37,084 nt of DNA from Beijerinckiaceae bacterium (GTDB taxonomy: Bacteria; Pseudomonadota; Alphaproteobacteria; Rhizobiales; Beijerinckiaceae), in assembly GCA_004298435.1 (NCBI GenBank), contig SCSF01000060.1:1-37084 (forward strand), in the 5' to 3' direction. A program made the position numbers and the translations under genes. The notes below the pieces were generated by a model. The model did not search any database. It worked only from the letters and a program-made list of their open reading frames with translations, and was not told where the DNA came from. Position 1 is the stretch's first letter, and every line of letters starts with the position of its first letter. Shown piece after piece: positions 13,960-21,864 of the stretch.

Positions 13960-14721
13960 CTAAAGTTTCCAGCCAGAGTGGATGGCGACAATGCCGCCGC
14001 TCATTTTAGTGAAGGACGTTCGCTCGAAACCTGCCGCTTCGATCATGGCGCAAAACTCAGGCGCCGGCGCAAAGCGGCGGATGGATTCGACGAGATAACG
14101 ATAGGACTCCGCGTCTCCGGCGATCAATTGTCCGATCCTCGGGATCGCGTGAAAGGAATAGGCCTCATAAATCCGGTCAAGGATTCGATTGTCGACGTTG
14201 GAAAACTCGAGGCAGAGAAACCGCCCGCCCCGCCGCAGAACGCGATAGGCCTCCCGCAAGGCGACGTCGATGCGCGGCACATTGCGAATGCCGAAGGCGA
14301 TCGTATAGGCATCGAACTGTCCATCTGGAAACGGTAACGTCTCAGCATTGCCTTCGATGAAGCCGACTTGCCGCGCAAGGTGCTGCTTTCCGGCGCGCTT
14401 GCGTCCGACCTCGAGCATATCGCCATTGATGTCCAGAACCGTGACGTTGGTTCGCGAGCCGCCGGCCCTGGCGATGCGAAAGGCGACATCGCCTGTTCCA
14501 CCCGCAACATCGAGATGACGAAAGACTTTCGTCCTGGGCGGCTGTAGCAAACTCACGAGCCGGTCCTTCCATGCGCGATGCAGGAAGCCAGACATCAGGT
14601 CGTTCATCACATCATAGCGTTCGGCAACCCGGTGGAACACAGCATCAACATGCTGTTGCTTGTCGCCCAAAGGCACACGGCTGAACCCGAAATGAGTTTC
14701 TTCCGTCGCATCAGCGTCCAT
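13960..14721 (-). CDS. ubiE: ubiquinone/menaquinone biosynthesis C-methyltransferase UbiE
   Basis: 253 residues, the usual family length. It methylates the benzoquinol ring carbon in ubiquinone synthesis (and demethylmenaquinol where present), using S-adenosylmethionine in the cytoplasm. Signatures are [20 protein letters not shown] near the N-terminus, motif [16 protein letters not shown], and [20 protein letters not shown] followed by [16 protein letters not shown], ending [12 protein letters not shown]. It is divergent from the CHRD gene and followed after 8 bp by the NsrR-type gene. In many related genomes ubiE lies beside mutM; here the CHRD gene comes between them. Confidence 0.95.
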   Translation of the reverse strand: MDADATEETHFGFSRVPLGDKQQHVDAVFHRVAERYDVMNDLMSGFLHRAWKDRLVSLLQPPRTKVFRHLDVAGGTGDVAFRIARAGGSRTNVTVLDINGDMLEVGRKRAGKQHLARQVGFIEGNAETLPFPDGQFDAYTIAFGIRNVPRIDVALREAYRVLRRGGRFLCLEFSNVDNRILDRIYEAYSFHAIPRIGQLIAGDAESYRYLVESIRRFAPAPEFCAMIEAAGFERTSFTKMSGGIVAIHSGWKL

Positions 14722-14857
14722 CGCTATTGCCTTTCTTGCCGCCCAACCGATTTGACCTGAGCGGATGCTGGTCTAGGTTCAAAGTCACTCGCTGGCGTAT
14801 GTCACATGCTGCCACGAAACATTATTCTGGCGATTCCGGTAGCTCAGGGAGAATGAA

Positions 14858-15343
14858 ATGTCTTGTTTCTTGTCGCGTGCAAGGGGAAATGGCGCGCTCC
14901 GTTCCGCCAAAACGGCGGAAATCGCCGGCGCAGCCCTGGCTGCCCTCTTTCTTCTGAATAGTCCTTCCTATGCGCAGGTTGTCAAATTCGCATCGAGCTT
15001 GAGCGGAGCACAGGAGGTTCCTCCTACACAAAGCAAAGGTGAAGGCACACTCACCGCAAGCTATGACGAGACCACCAAAAAACTGAGCTGGTCGGTCAGC
15101 TATTCCGGCCTCAGCGGAACGCCTCTGGCGGCCCATTTCCATGGGCCGGCGCAGCCAGGGAAAAATGCCCCCGTCGAGGTTCCGGCGCCGCACGCGGACA
15201 AGAACCCCATTCAGGGAACCGCGGCGTTGACCGCCAAGGAAGCCTCGGACCTTCTCAGCGGCAATATGTACTTCAATATCCACACAAAAGCTCACCCCGA
15301 CGGCGAGATCCGCGGTCAGGTCAAACAGGCCAAGCCTTCCTGA
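14858..15343 (+). CDS. CHRD-domain secreted protein
   Basis: 161 residues with an N-terminal signal sequence (hydrophobic AGAALAALFLL, cleavage probably after SYA, near residue 39). The remainder is one CHRD domain: KFASSLSGAQEVPPTQSKGE, LSWSVSYSGLSGTP, AAHFHGPA, then DLLSGNMYFNIHTKAHPDGE and IRGQV. CHRD domains were named from chordin and occur in many bacterial exported proteins; their bacterial function is not known. A GGGAGA ribosome site precedes the ATG. It is transcribed toward mutM and followed by a strong hairpin. Confidence 0.85.
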   Translation: MSCFLSRARGNGALRSAKTAEIAGAALAALFLLNSPSYAQVVKFASSLSGAQEVPPTQSKGEGTLTASYDETTKKLSWSVSYSGLSGTPLAAHFHGPAQPGKNAPVEVPAPHADKNPIQGTAALTAKEASDLLSGNMYFNIHTKAHPDGEIRGQVKQAKPS

Positions 15344-15362
15344 GCCGTAAAAAGGATAAGGT

Positions 15363-15399
15363 AAGGGCGTGGCGGCACAAATGCGTCCGCCCCGCCCTT
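15363..15399 (+). terminator. hairpin after the CHRD gene
   Basis: AAGGGCGTGGCGG, an 11-base loop, CCGCCCCGCCCTT: a 13-bp stem with one mismatch, 20 bases after the stop codon. The T-run is missing, so termination is plausible but not certain. It ends 16 bases before the mutM ATG. Confidence 0.5.
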
Positions 15400-15415
15400 G
15401 CCAGGATCAGGATTG

Positions 15416-16288
15416 ATGCCCGAATTGCCGGAAGTCGAAACCGTTCGCCGTGGCCTCGCCCCGGCGCTCGTTGGAACGAGACTTGTCTCTGTCGATCAGC
15501 GGCGGCCGGATCTGCGGTTTCCCTTTCCGGAAAACTTCGTGCAGAGGCTCACCGGCAGGCGTGTCGATGCGCTGAGCCGCAGGGCCAAATATCTTCTGGC
15601 CGATCTCGACGATGCGCAGGTGCTCGTCATGCATCTTGGCATGTCCGGTTCATTTCGCATCGAAGACGAGACGCCACCCGGCAATTTCCATTATCTCAAG
15701 GCCAAAAACGCGGCGCATGACCATGTCGCATTTGGTCTCTCAACCGGCAAGCGCATCATCTACAACGATCCGCGCCGCTTCGGCTTCATGCAGATCATCG
15801 CCCGCGCGGAGCTTTCCGCGCATCCGCTCTTTCGCAATGTGGGACTGGAGCCCCTCGGCAACGAATTTGACGGTGCGGCGCTGGCCCGGCTTTTCGCCGG
15901 CAAGGCCGCGCCCCTGAAAGCCGCGCTGCTCGATCAGACGCTCATCGCCGGGCTCGGCAATATCTACGTTTGCGAAGCCCTGCATCGGGCTGGCCTCTCG
16001 CCGCGGCGGGCGGCGGGCAGTCTCGTACGCAAGAATGGTTCGCCAACAGACCACGCAGATCTTCTGGCAAAAGTCATTCGCGAGGTGCTGGAAGAAGCGG
16101 TTGAAGCCGGCGGCTCATCGCTGCGCGACCACCGACAGACCAACGGTGCGCTCGGCTATTTTCAACATTGTTTTCGCGTCTATGACAGGGAAGGCGCGCC
16201 ATGCCCGCGCGAGGGTTGCGGAGGCGTCATCAAACGCATCGTGCAATCCGGACGCTCCAGCTTCTTCTGTGGCACCTGCCAGAAATAA
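15416..16288 (+). CDS. mutM: formamidopyrimidine-DNA glycosylase MutM (Fpg)
   Basis: 290 residues. The start is set at 15416 because the mature enzyme needs Pro2 (the catalytic nucleophile) and Glu3 directly after Met, as in [14 protein letters not shown]. It removes 8-oxoguanine and formamidopyrimidines from DNA and nicks the strand. Other landmarks are [21 protein letters not shown], the DNA-binding [20 protein letters not shown] and the C-terminal zinc finger with four cysteines (CPREGC and FFCGTC) plus the [10 protein letters not shown] loop. It is convergent with ada, separated by only 7 bp, so these two DNA-repair genes share a 3' boundary. Confidence 0.96.
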   Translation: MPELPEVETVRRGLAPALVGTRLVSVDQRRPDLRFPFPENFVQRLTGRRVDALSRRAKYLLADLDDAQVLVMHLGMSGSFRIEDETPPGNFHYLKAKNAAHDHVAFGLSTGKRIIYNDPRRFGFMQIIARAELSAHPLFRNVGLEPLGNEFDGAALARLFAGKAAPLKAALLDQTLIAGLGNIYVCEALHRAGLSPRRAAGSLVRKNGSPTDHADLLAKVIREVLEEAVEAGGSSLRDHRQTNGALGYFQHCFRVYDREGAPCPREGCGGVIKRIVQSGRSSFFCGTCQK

Positions 16289-16295
16289 GAGGCCG

Positions 16296-17420
16296 TTATG
16301 CTTGGTCGTCCTGCTTTTTGCGGCGCTGTTTGTTGCTCGCGGAAAGATCGACACCTTCCCTTTCAAGGAGCGCCCGCTTGCGCGCGATGCCGCCTGTGTA
16401 GCCTGAGAGTCCGCCATCATTGTGGATGATTCTGTGGCAGGGAATCGCCACGACGATCTTGTTGGCGGCGCAGGCCTGAGCAACCGCGCGGGCCGATTTC
16501 GGCGCGCCGATCTTGCGTGCAATATCGCTATAGCTCGCCATCGTTCCAGCGGGCACTTCCCGCAAGGCCTGCCAGACACGCTGCTGAAACGCAGTGCCTA
16601 TAATGTCGAGCGGGAGATCGAGGCCGCGACCCGGCATTTCAACAAGCGCAGTGACTTTTGCAATCACATCGGAAAAGCCGGCATCGTCGCCGATCAATTC
16701 GGCGCGCGGAAAAAGCTGCCGCAAGTCATCAATCAAAGTGGTGCGATCATCGCCAAACAGAATCGCGCAGACACCCAGTTCGCTACAGGCGACAAGAACC
16801 GGCCCCAAAGAACTCTTGGTGACGGTAAAGCGAATAATCTTGTTGGCGCCGCCCGCACGATATTCCGTAGCCGTCATCCCGAGCATCGCATTGGCGCCCT
16901 CATAAAAACGCCCGCTGGATCCAAAGCCGGCATTGTAGATTGCAGACGTAACGCTCGCATCGGGCTTCGCGAGTTCATCACGCAGGCGCGCCTTGCGGCA
17001 GGCTTGCGCATAGGCTTTTGGCGTCACTCCGGTCGCCGATTTGAACAGGCGATGGAAATGAAAGCGGCTGAGGCCCGCTTGCCTCGCGAGCGCATCAAGG
17101 TTTAGTGGCTCGTTTGCGCGTTCCAGCTTACGGCAGATCGTGACGATCTTGCCTCTTTGTTGTTCAAGAAGACCCAGACTTTCCGGCCGACAGCGTTTGC
17201 AGGGGCGAAAGCCCGCACGTTCAGCGGCGGCGGCACTTTCTGCGAAGAATACATTCTCGCGCCGCGCACGACGTGCAGGACACGACGGCCGGCAATAGAT
17301 GCCGGTCGTTTGAACGCAATAGACAAAGCGACCGTCAGCTTCGGCATCGCGCGCGATCACCGCGCGCCAGCGCGGATCCTGCTCGTCAGAAGCTGAATTC
17401 GATGGTCGAACGTTCGGCAT
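16296..17420 (-). CDS. ada: Ada: bifunctional transcriptional regulator/O6-methylguanine-DNA methyltransferase
   Basis: 374 residues from the ATG at 17418-17420. Domains in order: the N-terminal Ada zinc domain with Cys43, Cys47, Cys74 and Cys77 (GIYCRPSCPARR; FRPCKRCRPE), where Cys43 accepts methyl groups from phosphotriesters; an AraC-type helix-turn-helix (LDALARQAGLSRFHFHRLF and TGVTPKAYAQACR); and the methyltransferase domain with acceptor Cys at ~328 in VAIPCHRII. The layout matches E. coli Ada (354 residues). Methylation of the N-terminal cysteine turns the protein into an activator of the adaptive response. A longer frame upstream adds residues with no similarity to the family. Confidence 0.95.
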   Translation of the reverse strand: MPNVRPSNSASDEQDPRWRAVIARDAEADGRFVYCVQTTGIYCRPSCPARRARRENVFFAESAAAAERAGFRPCKRCRPESLGLLEQQRGKIVTICRKLERANEPLNLDALARQAGLSRFHFHRLFKSATGVTPKAYAQACRKARLRDELAKPDASVTSAIYNAGFGSSGRFYEGANAMLGMTATEYRAGGANKIIRFTVTKSSLGPVLVACSELGVCAILFGDDRTTLIDDLRQLFPRAELIGDDAGFSDVIAKVTALVEMPGRGLDLPLDIIGTAFQQRVWQALREVPAGTMASYSDIARKIGAPKSARAVAQACAANKIVVAIPCHRIIHNDGGLSGYTGGIARKRALLEREGVDLSASNKQRRKKQDDQA

Positions 17421-17518
17421 GGCGGCCCTCGGCGGAAATAAATCTTCCCCCGATTTAGCCGCCTCCGCAATGCGGTGCACTCCGGCTCTTGCTGTCAAAC
17501 TGCTGGATGCGCCAACAT

Positions 17519-18298
17519 TTAGCCGACTTTGGCGCTACCGGGACTGCCGAGCACCACGACGCGCGTGCCGACCGGCGTCCGGTTGTAGAGATCGATCACA
17601 TCCTGATCGATCATCCGGATACAGCCTGACGACGCGCTCCTGCCGATGCTCCGCGGCTCGACCGTGCCGTGAATGCGGTAGAGCGTATCCTTGTTGCCCT
17701 GCCAGAGATACATGGCGCGCGCACCAAGCGGATTGCGCGGACCGCCGGCCATTCCGAGGCCGCTCTGCAACTGCGCAAGCTCTCTCTTCAGCTCCGGCTG
17801 GCGCTCGACCATCTCCTTGGGCGGATACCAGTCGGGCCATTCCTGCTTGCTCTTGATGATGGCTTCTCCCGCCCAGGCAAAGCCCTGCCGCCCGACGCCC
17901 ACGCCATAGCGCATAGCCTTGCCGTTATCGAGGACGTGATAGAGGAAGTGATGCTGCGGATCGACGATGATCGTCCCCGGCGCTTCCTTGGTTGCATACT
18001 CGACAACCTGACGGCGGAACGGCGGCTTGATGATCGAAAGCTTGACCGCAGGGATCGGGAAGCGATCATCTTTTATCGCGCCATACATGGCGACATAACG
18101 CGCCTTCGACAGCGGACCGAGCGGCAGACCCTCGTCTGTCGCGGCCTCAACGGCCGGCTTCGGCGCGTCTTTCGGCTGAGGCGGGACAGCCGAGGCAACC
18201 TGGCCGTTGGGGCTGGTTGAAACGCATCCGGCTAGGCCGAGAGCGGCCAGAGCGGCAGCGGAACCGTAGAGAAGGTGACGACGGGAAAGATCGGTCAT
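17519..18298 (-). CDS. L,D-transpeptidase (YkuD/ErfK family) lipoprotein
   Basis: 259 residues. The N-terminus has a twin-arginine-like SRRHLLYG segment, a hydrophobic stretch and a lipobox (LAGC), so it is probably an exported lipoprotein. The YkuD catalytic motif is complete: HGT then SIGRSASSGCIRM, with the nucleophile Cys226. Upstream are HHFLYHVLDNGKAMRYGVGV and GGPRNPLGARAMYL. These enzymes make 3-3 peptidoglycan cross-links or attach proteins to peptidoglycan in the periplasm. The start at MTDLSRR is preferred over a longer frame because the signal peptide begins there. It stands alone between ada and a repeat-rich gap. Confidence 0.92.
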   Translation of the reverse strand: MTDLSRRHLLYGSAAALAALGLAGCVSTSPNGQVASAVPPQPKDAPKPAVEAATDEGLPLGPLSKARYVAMYGAIKDDRFPIPAVKLSIIKPPFRRQVVEYATKEAPGTIIVDPQHHFLYHVLDNGKAMRYGVGVGRQGFAWAGEAIIKSKQEWPDWYPPKEMVERQPELKRELAQLQSGLGMAGGPRNPLGARAMYLWQGNKDTLYRIHGTVEPRSIGRSASSGCIRMIDQDVIDLYNRTPVGTRVVVLGSPGSAKVG

Positions 18299-18441
18299 TG
18301 AGTTCACCACTGATGAAGATGCCGGGAGCTTTCCCACACTGCGCGGCGCTCAGCGATGAAAAAACGCGAGCTTGGCTCAAATTTTAGAGACATGGGGCTT
18401 TGCGAGCACAGGGGCGCGCCCGGCTTGCCGGCCAATGCGGC

Positions 18442-18470
18442 CCGGACCGCGAACCTCCGGTTCGCATAAC
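18442..18470 (+). repeat. 29-base dispersed repeat with internal hairpin, copy 1
   Basis: It begins CCGGACCGCG and ends GGTTCGCATAAC, with an internal stem GCGAACC/GGTTCGC around TCC. It is 28 of 29 identical to the copy at 18671-18699 and related to the element at 32140-32184. Confidence 0.75.
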
Positions 18471-18485
18471 TTTAGCGCATAACCG

Positions 18486-18613
18486 CCCTCACCCTGAGGT
18501 GCGGAGCGCAGCGAAGCCTCGAAGGACGAGGGCGGCGCGCACCACCGAATCTTGATGATCACGCTCTTCCGATGCTTCGAGACGGCTGCTTTGCAGCCTC
18601 CTCAGCATGAGGG
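18486..18613. repeat. inverted pair of alphaproteobacterial dispersed repeats
   Basis: Unit one (18486-18532) has the CCTGAGGTGCGGAGC ... CCTCGAAGGACGAGGG form. Unit two (18571-18613) is the opposite strand form, GATGCTTCGAGACGGC ... CTCCTCAGCATGAGGG. Both belong to the common CTGAGGA...TCTCGAAGGA(T/C)GAGG repeat of Hyphomicrobiales. The pair could fold into a large stem-loop, like a BIME. Confidence 0.75.
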
Positions 18614-18670
18614 AGACTGGTGAGGCCGCTAATTTCGTGTGGTTCGCAAAGCGTGCCAAAGGCCCGCGGT

Positions 18671-18699
18671 CCGGACCGCGAATCTCCGGTTCGCATAAC
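18671..18699 (+). repeat. 29-base dispersed repeat with internal hairpin, copy 2
   Basis: It differs from the copy at 18442-18470 at one base (GCGAATC instead of GCGAACC). It ends five bases before the typA stop codon on the opposite strand, so it would form a 3' structure on the typA message. Confidence 0.75.
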
Positions 18700-18704
18700 C
18701 TTTT

Positions 18705-20528
18705 TTACGCCGCGCTCTCCTTCGCGCGGAAGGCGCGCTTGCGGTCGTTCGGGTCAAGGATCCCCTTGCGCAAGCGGATCGATTGCGGCGTCACTTCGAC
18801 GAGTTCGTCATCGTCGATATAGGCAAGCGCCCGCTCCAGCGTCATCTGGATCGGTGGCGTCAGCCGCACCGCTTCATCCTTGGAATGGGTGCGGATGTTC
18901 GTAAGCTGCTTGCCCTTCATAACGTTGATTTCGAGATCATTGTCGCGCGTGTGCTCGCCAACGATCATGCCACGATAGACCTTCCAGCCCGGCTCGATCA
19001 TCATAGGGCCGCGATCCTCGAGCTTCCACATGGCATAGGCGACCGCCTCTCCCGTGTCGTTCGAGATCAGCACGCCGTTGCGCCGGCCGGCGATGGCGCC
19101 CTTCCACTGCACATATTCATGGAACAGGCGGTTCATCACGGCGGTGCCGCGTGTGTCGGTCATCAGTTCGCCCTGATAGCCGATAAGCCCGCGCGTCGGC
19201 GCGTAAAAAACGAGCCTCTGGCGATTGCCGCCCGAGGGACGCATTTCGACCATATCGCCCTTGCGCTCGGCCATCTTCTGGACAACGATGCCAGCGAATT
19301 CCTCGTCCACGTCGATGACAACCTCTTCGACCGGCTCAAGAAGCTGGCCGCTCGCCTCATCCGTGCGGAACACGACCTTAGGCCGCGAGACGCCAAGCTC
19401 GAAGCCTTCGCGCCGCATGGTTTCGATCAGGATCGCAAGCTGCAATTCGCCTCGGCCCGAGACGATGAAGGATTCGCCACCGGGAGAATCCTCGACGCGG
19501 AGCGCAACATTGCCCTCGGCCTCTTTCATCAGCCGTGCGCGGATCACGCGGCTCGTCACCTTGTCGCCTTCGGTGCCGGCGAGCGGTGAGTCGTTGACGA
19601 GGAATGTCATCGACAGCGTCGGAGGATCGATCGGCTGCGCGTGCAGCGGCGCGACGACTTCCGGCGCGCACAGCGTATCAGCCACGTTGAATTTCTCGAG
19701 CCCGGCAATGGCAACAATGTCGCCTGCCTCGGCCTCATCGATCGGTGTCCGCTCGATGCCACGGAACGCCAGAATCTTCGAGACGCGGCCCTGTTCGACC
19801 ACCGCGCCCTCGTTGTTCAGAACCTTGACCGCCTGATTGGGCTTGACGCTGCCGGAAAACACCCGGCCGGTGATGATGCGTCCCAGATAGGGATTGGCCT
19901 CAAGCAGCGTGCCGAGCATGCGGAAGCTGCCCTCTTCGATCTTCGGCGGCGGCACATGCCGCATCACCAGATCGAAGAGTGGCGCCATGTTTTCATGCGC
20001 GCCTTCCGGGTTCTCGGACATCCAGCCCTGCTTGGCCGAGCCGTAGAGAATCGGGAAATCGAGTTGCTCATCGGTCGCATCAAGCGCAGCGAAGAGATCG
20101 AAGACCTCGTTCACGACTTCGCGGACGCGCGCATCCGGCTTATCGACCTTGTTGATCGCGACAATCGGCTTCAGACCGATCTTCAGCGCCTTGCTGACGA
20201 CGAATTTGGTTTGCGGCATCGGCCCTTCGGAGGCATCGACGAGCACGATCGCGCCATCGACCATGGACAGGATGCGCTCCACCTCGCCGCCAAAGTCGGC
20301 ATGGCCGGGCGTGTCCACGATGTTGATGCGGCCATCCTTCCAGGCGACGGAGGTGGCCTTCGCCATGATCGTAATGCCGCGCTCGCGTTCGAGATCGTTC
20401 GAATCCATGACGCGTTCGGCGACGCGCTGGTTTTCGCGGAAGGCGCCGGACTGTTGCAGCAGGCGATCGACGAGCGTGGTCTTGCCATGGTCGACATGGG
20501 CAATGATGGCGATATTGCGCAAATTCAT
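18705..20528 (-). CDS. typA: ribosome-associated translational GTPase TypA/BipA
   Basis: 607 residues, the standard length, from the ATG at 20526-20528 (MNLRNIAIIAHVDHGKTT). The GTPase motifs are complete: AHVDHGKTT (G1), the RERGITI switch region, DTPGHADFGGEVER (G3), and NKVDKPDAR (G4). EF-G-like domains follow (GRGELQLAILIETMRREGFE; RGLIGYQGELMTDTRG) and the TypA-specific C-terminal domain (NVMKGKQLTNIRTHSKDEAV). TypA binds the ribosome and aids 50S assembly, especially in cold or stress. A longer frame upstream (from 20624) adds only unrelated residues. Confidence 0.97.
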   Translation of the reverse strand: MNLRNIAIIAHVDHGKTTLVDRLLQQSGAFRENQRVAERVMDSNDLERERGITIMAKATSVAWKDGRINIVDTPGHADFGGEVERILSMVDGAIVLVDASEGPMPQTKFVVSKALKIGLKPIVAINKVDKPDARVREVVNEVFDLFAALDATDEQLDFPILYGSAKQGWMSENPEGAHENMAPLFDLVMRHVPPPKIEEGSFRMLGTLLEANPYLGRIITGRVFSGSVKPNQAVKVLNNEGAVVEQGRVSKILAFRGIERTPIDEAEAGDIVAIAGLEKFNVADTLCAPEVVAPLHAQPIDPPTLSMTFLVNDSPLAGTEGDKVTSRVIRARLMKEAEGNVALRVEDSPGGESFIVSGRGELQLAILIETMRREGFELGVSRPKVVFRTDEASGQLLEPVEEVVIDVDEEFAGIVVQKMAERKGDMVEMRPSGGNRQRLVFYAPTRGLIGYQGELMTDTRGTAVMNRLFHEYVQWKGAIAGRRNGVLISNDTGEAVAYAMWKLEDRGPMMIEPGWKVYRGMIVGEHTRDNDLEINVMKGKQLTNIRTHSKDEAVRLTPPIQMTLERALAYIDDDELVEVTPQSIRLRKGILDPNDRKRAFRAKESAA

Positions 20529-20912
20529 GGAATTCTCAGATCCAGCGTTTAAGGCGCGCCCGCGCCGGCAGCATCGAAAGCCAGCGAGATGACGCAGTAG
20601 CGTCCCGGCCATAGTGCCGGCCAAGCATGTCGGTTATGTAACTCTCGCGAAGGATCCCTGCCCCGGTATGTCTACAGGCGTTCTTGGAGCGGAAGCTGCA
20701 CGGAAACGCCCAAAGAGGCGCTTGTTGCAGTTACATATATGATCTCTTCGCAGTTGCAGCACCCCTTATACGAATCCGGCTGATTTGGAAACCGGGCGGC
20801 GCTAGAAACTCCGCCATTCCGCAGAAAATTTTCCTTACGGCGATATTGTGATTAATTTCAGGGAGCTTTCCGCTATCAGGCTGTAGCCCCGATCTGACTG
20901 CATCGTGATCTT
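20529..20912. other. intergenic region between divergent typA and the TOBE gene
   Basis: There is no convincing gene. The half near the TOBE gene is AT-richer and should hold its promoter. An ACATATATG segment at about 20745 and a GTTATGTAAC segment at about 20633 are weakly reminiscent of ModE boxes but do not match well enough to call. Confidence 0.4.
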
Positions 20913-21410
20913 ATGCAAAAGCTTCCCACCCGCGCTCCCGAACTGTCCGCATTGCCGCCGGCGATCGAAGCCACTGTTTTTGCTCGCGTTCTACGCCGCG
21001 ACACGGACCTTGCGCTGACCACGCTGTTCTTCGACGATGGCGAATTGCGCGTGCCGATGACGGAACATCCAGTCGATGCGGCAGTCCAGGTGCGGATCGA
21101 CGCGCGAGATGTCTCCATCGCCCTGTCGCGGCCGATGGACGTCTCGATCACCAACCGGCTTCCGGGCGAAATCGTCGAGATCGAATATCTGGCGCCCCCC
21201 TATGTCCGGGTGACCTTCGATCTTGGAAAGACGCGGATCCATTCTCTGATCACAAACGAATCGGTAGAACGGCTTGCTCTGGTGCTTGGCCTCAGGGCCT
21301 GGGCCATGATCAAGGCCGTGGCCATTTCCGAGCAGAACCTCACGCCAGATCGCGCTCCTCGGCCGCGGCCTTGGCCCGCGGCTCGAAAGTTCGATCCAGA
21401 GAAGCCATAA
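20913..21410 (+). CDS. stand-alone TOBE/molybdate-binding protein related to the ModC C-terminus
   Basis: 165 residues. From about residue 17 the sequence follows the C-terminal part of ModC, the ATPase of the molybdate ABC transporter: linker EATVFARVLRRDTDLALTTL, GELRVP, then DARDVSIALSRPMDVSITNR, LPGEIVEIE and the ending LVLGLRAWAMIKAVAI. This part is the TOBE domain that binds molybdate or tungstate. The ATPase domain is absent, and a stop lies in frame just upstream, so the gene is either a stand-alone molbindin or a remnant of modC. It overlaps the end of a ModE-like HTH gene on the other strand by 71 bp. Confidence 0.72.
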   Translation: MQKLPTRAPELSALPPAIEATVFARVLRRDTDLALTTLFFDDGELRVPMTEHPVDAAVQVRIDARDVSIALSRPMDVSITNRLPGEIVEIEYLAPPYVRVTFDLGKTRIHSLITNESVERLALVLGLRAWAMIKAVAISEQNLTPDRAPRPRPWPAARKFDPEKP

Positions 21411-21792
21411 GCTCCTCCAGCGATTTCCTGGCCGAGTTTCCGGCATGCCGTTCGATCGAGCGGTAGAGGGCGACAAGCCTTTCGCCAAACGGCGTGACCT
21501 CGGCGCCTCCCCCGCGCCGGCCCGGAAAAGTGGCGATCACCGGGCTTTCGAAGGTGCGGTTCAACGCATCGGTTGTCAGCCAGCATTTGCGATAGGAGAG
21601 GCCGAGCACCCGGCTCGCTCCGATGATGGAGCGGGCCTTGCGGATCGCCTCGATCAACATGAGATCTTCCGGCCCGAAACTGCCGCCGTTCGGGAAATTG
21701 ATCTCGATCGCGACATGCGCCGCCTGCTGCCTGTCCTTGACGCCCATGGCCTTGCCCGCAACGAAATTCCACTCGCGTTGAATATATCGCAC
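21340..21792 (-). CDS. ModE-like winged helix-turn-helix regulator (DNA-binding domain only)
   Basis: 150 residues. The GTG at 21790-21792 is chosen because GAGGAG lies 7 bases upstream; the alternative is the ATG at 21747. The LysR-type HTH of ModE is recognisable: SFGPEDLMLIEAIRKARSII followed by RVLGLSYRKCWLTTDALNRT and the wing with EVTPFGERLVALYR. The TOBE (molybdate-binding) half of classical ModE is missing, as in several alphaproteobacterial ModE-like proteins. A protein carrying just such a TOBE unit is encoded convergently with a 71-bp overlap. It probably controls molybdenum-related genes. It diverges from the acyl-CoA synthetase gene, whose start is 72 bp away. Confidence 0.8.
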   Translation of the reverse strand: MRYIQREWNFVAGKAMGVKDRQQAAHVAIEINFPNGGSFGPEDLMLIEAIRKARSIIGASRVLGLSYRKCWLTTDALNRTFESPVIATFPGRRGGGAEVTPFGERLVALYRSIERHAGNSARKSLEELMASLDRTFEPRAKAAAEERDLA

Positions 21793-21864
21793 GATACGGC
21801 TCCTCGCCAGCGCAGCTCCGGCAAACGTCTTGCCAATAATTCAAGCAGACGGCAGAAAGGCCGG

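Larger units (their letters stand above)
18299..18704. other. repeat-rich intergenic region
   Basis: No gene is seen in these 406 bases. They contain two copies of a 29-base repeat (18442-18470, 18671-18699) and an inverted pair of another dispersed repeat (18486-18532, 18571-18613). The stretch lies downstream of typA and upstream of the L,D-transpeptidase gene. Confidence 0.7.

Noticed and set aside
20630-20755. GTTATGTAAC and ACATATATG as ModE operator sites before the TOBE gene
   Set aside because: Neither has the spaced TATATA-type inverted repeat of a ModE box; the resemblance is too weak.
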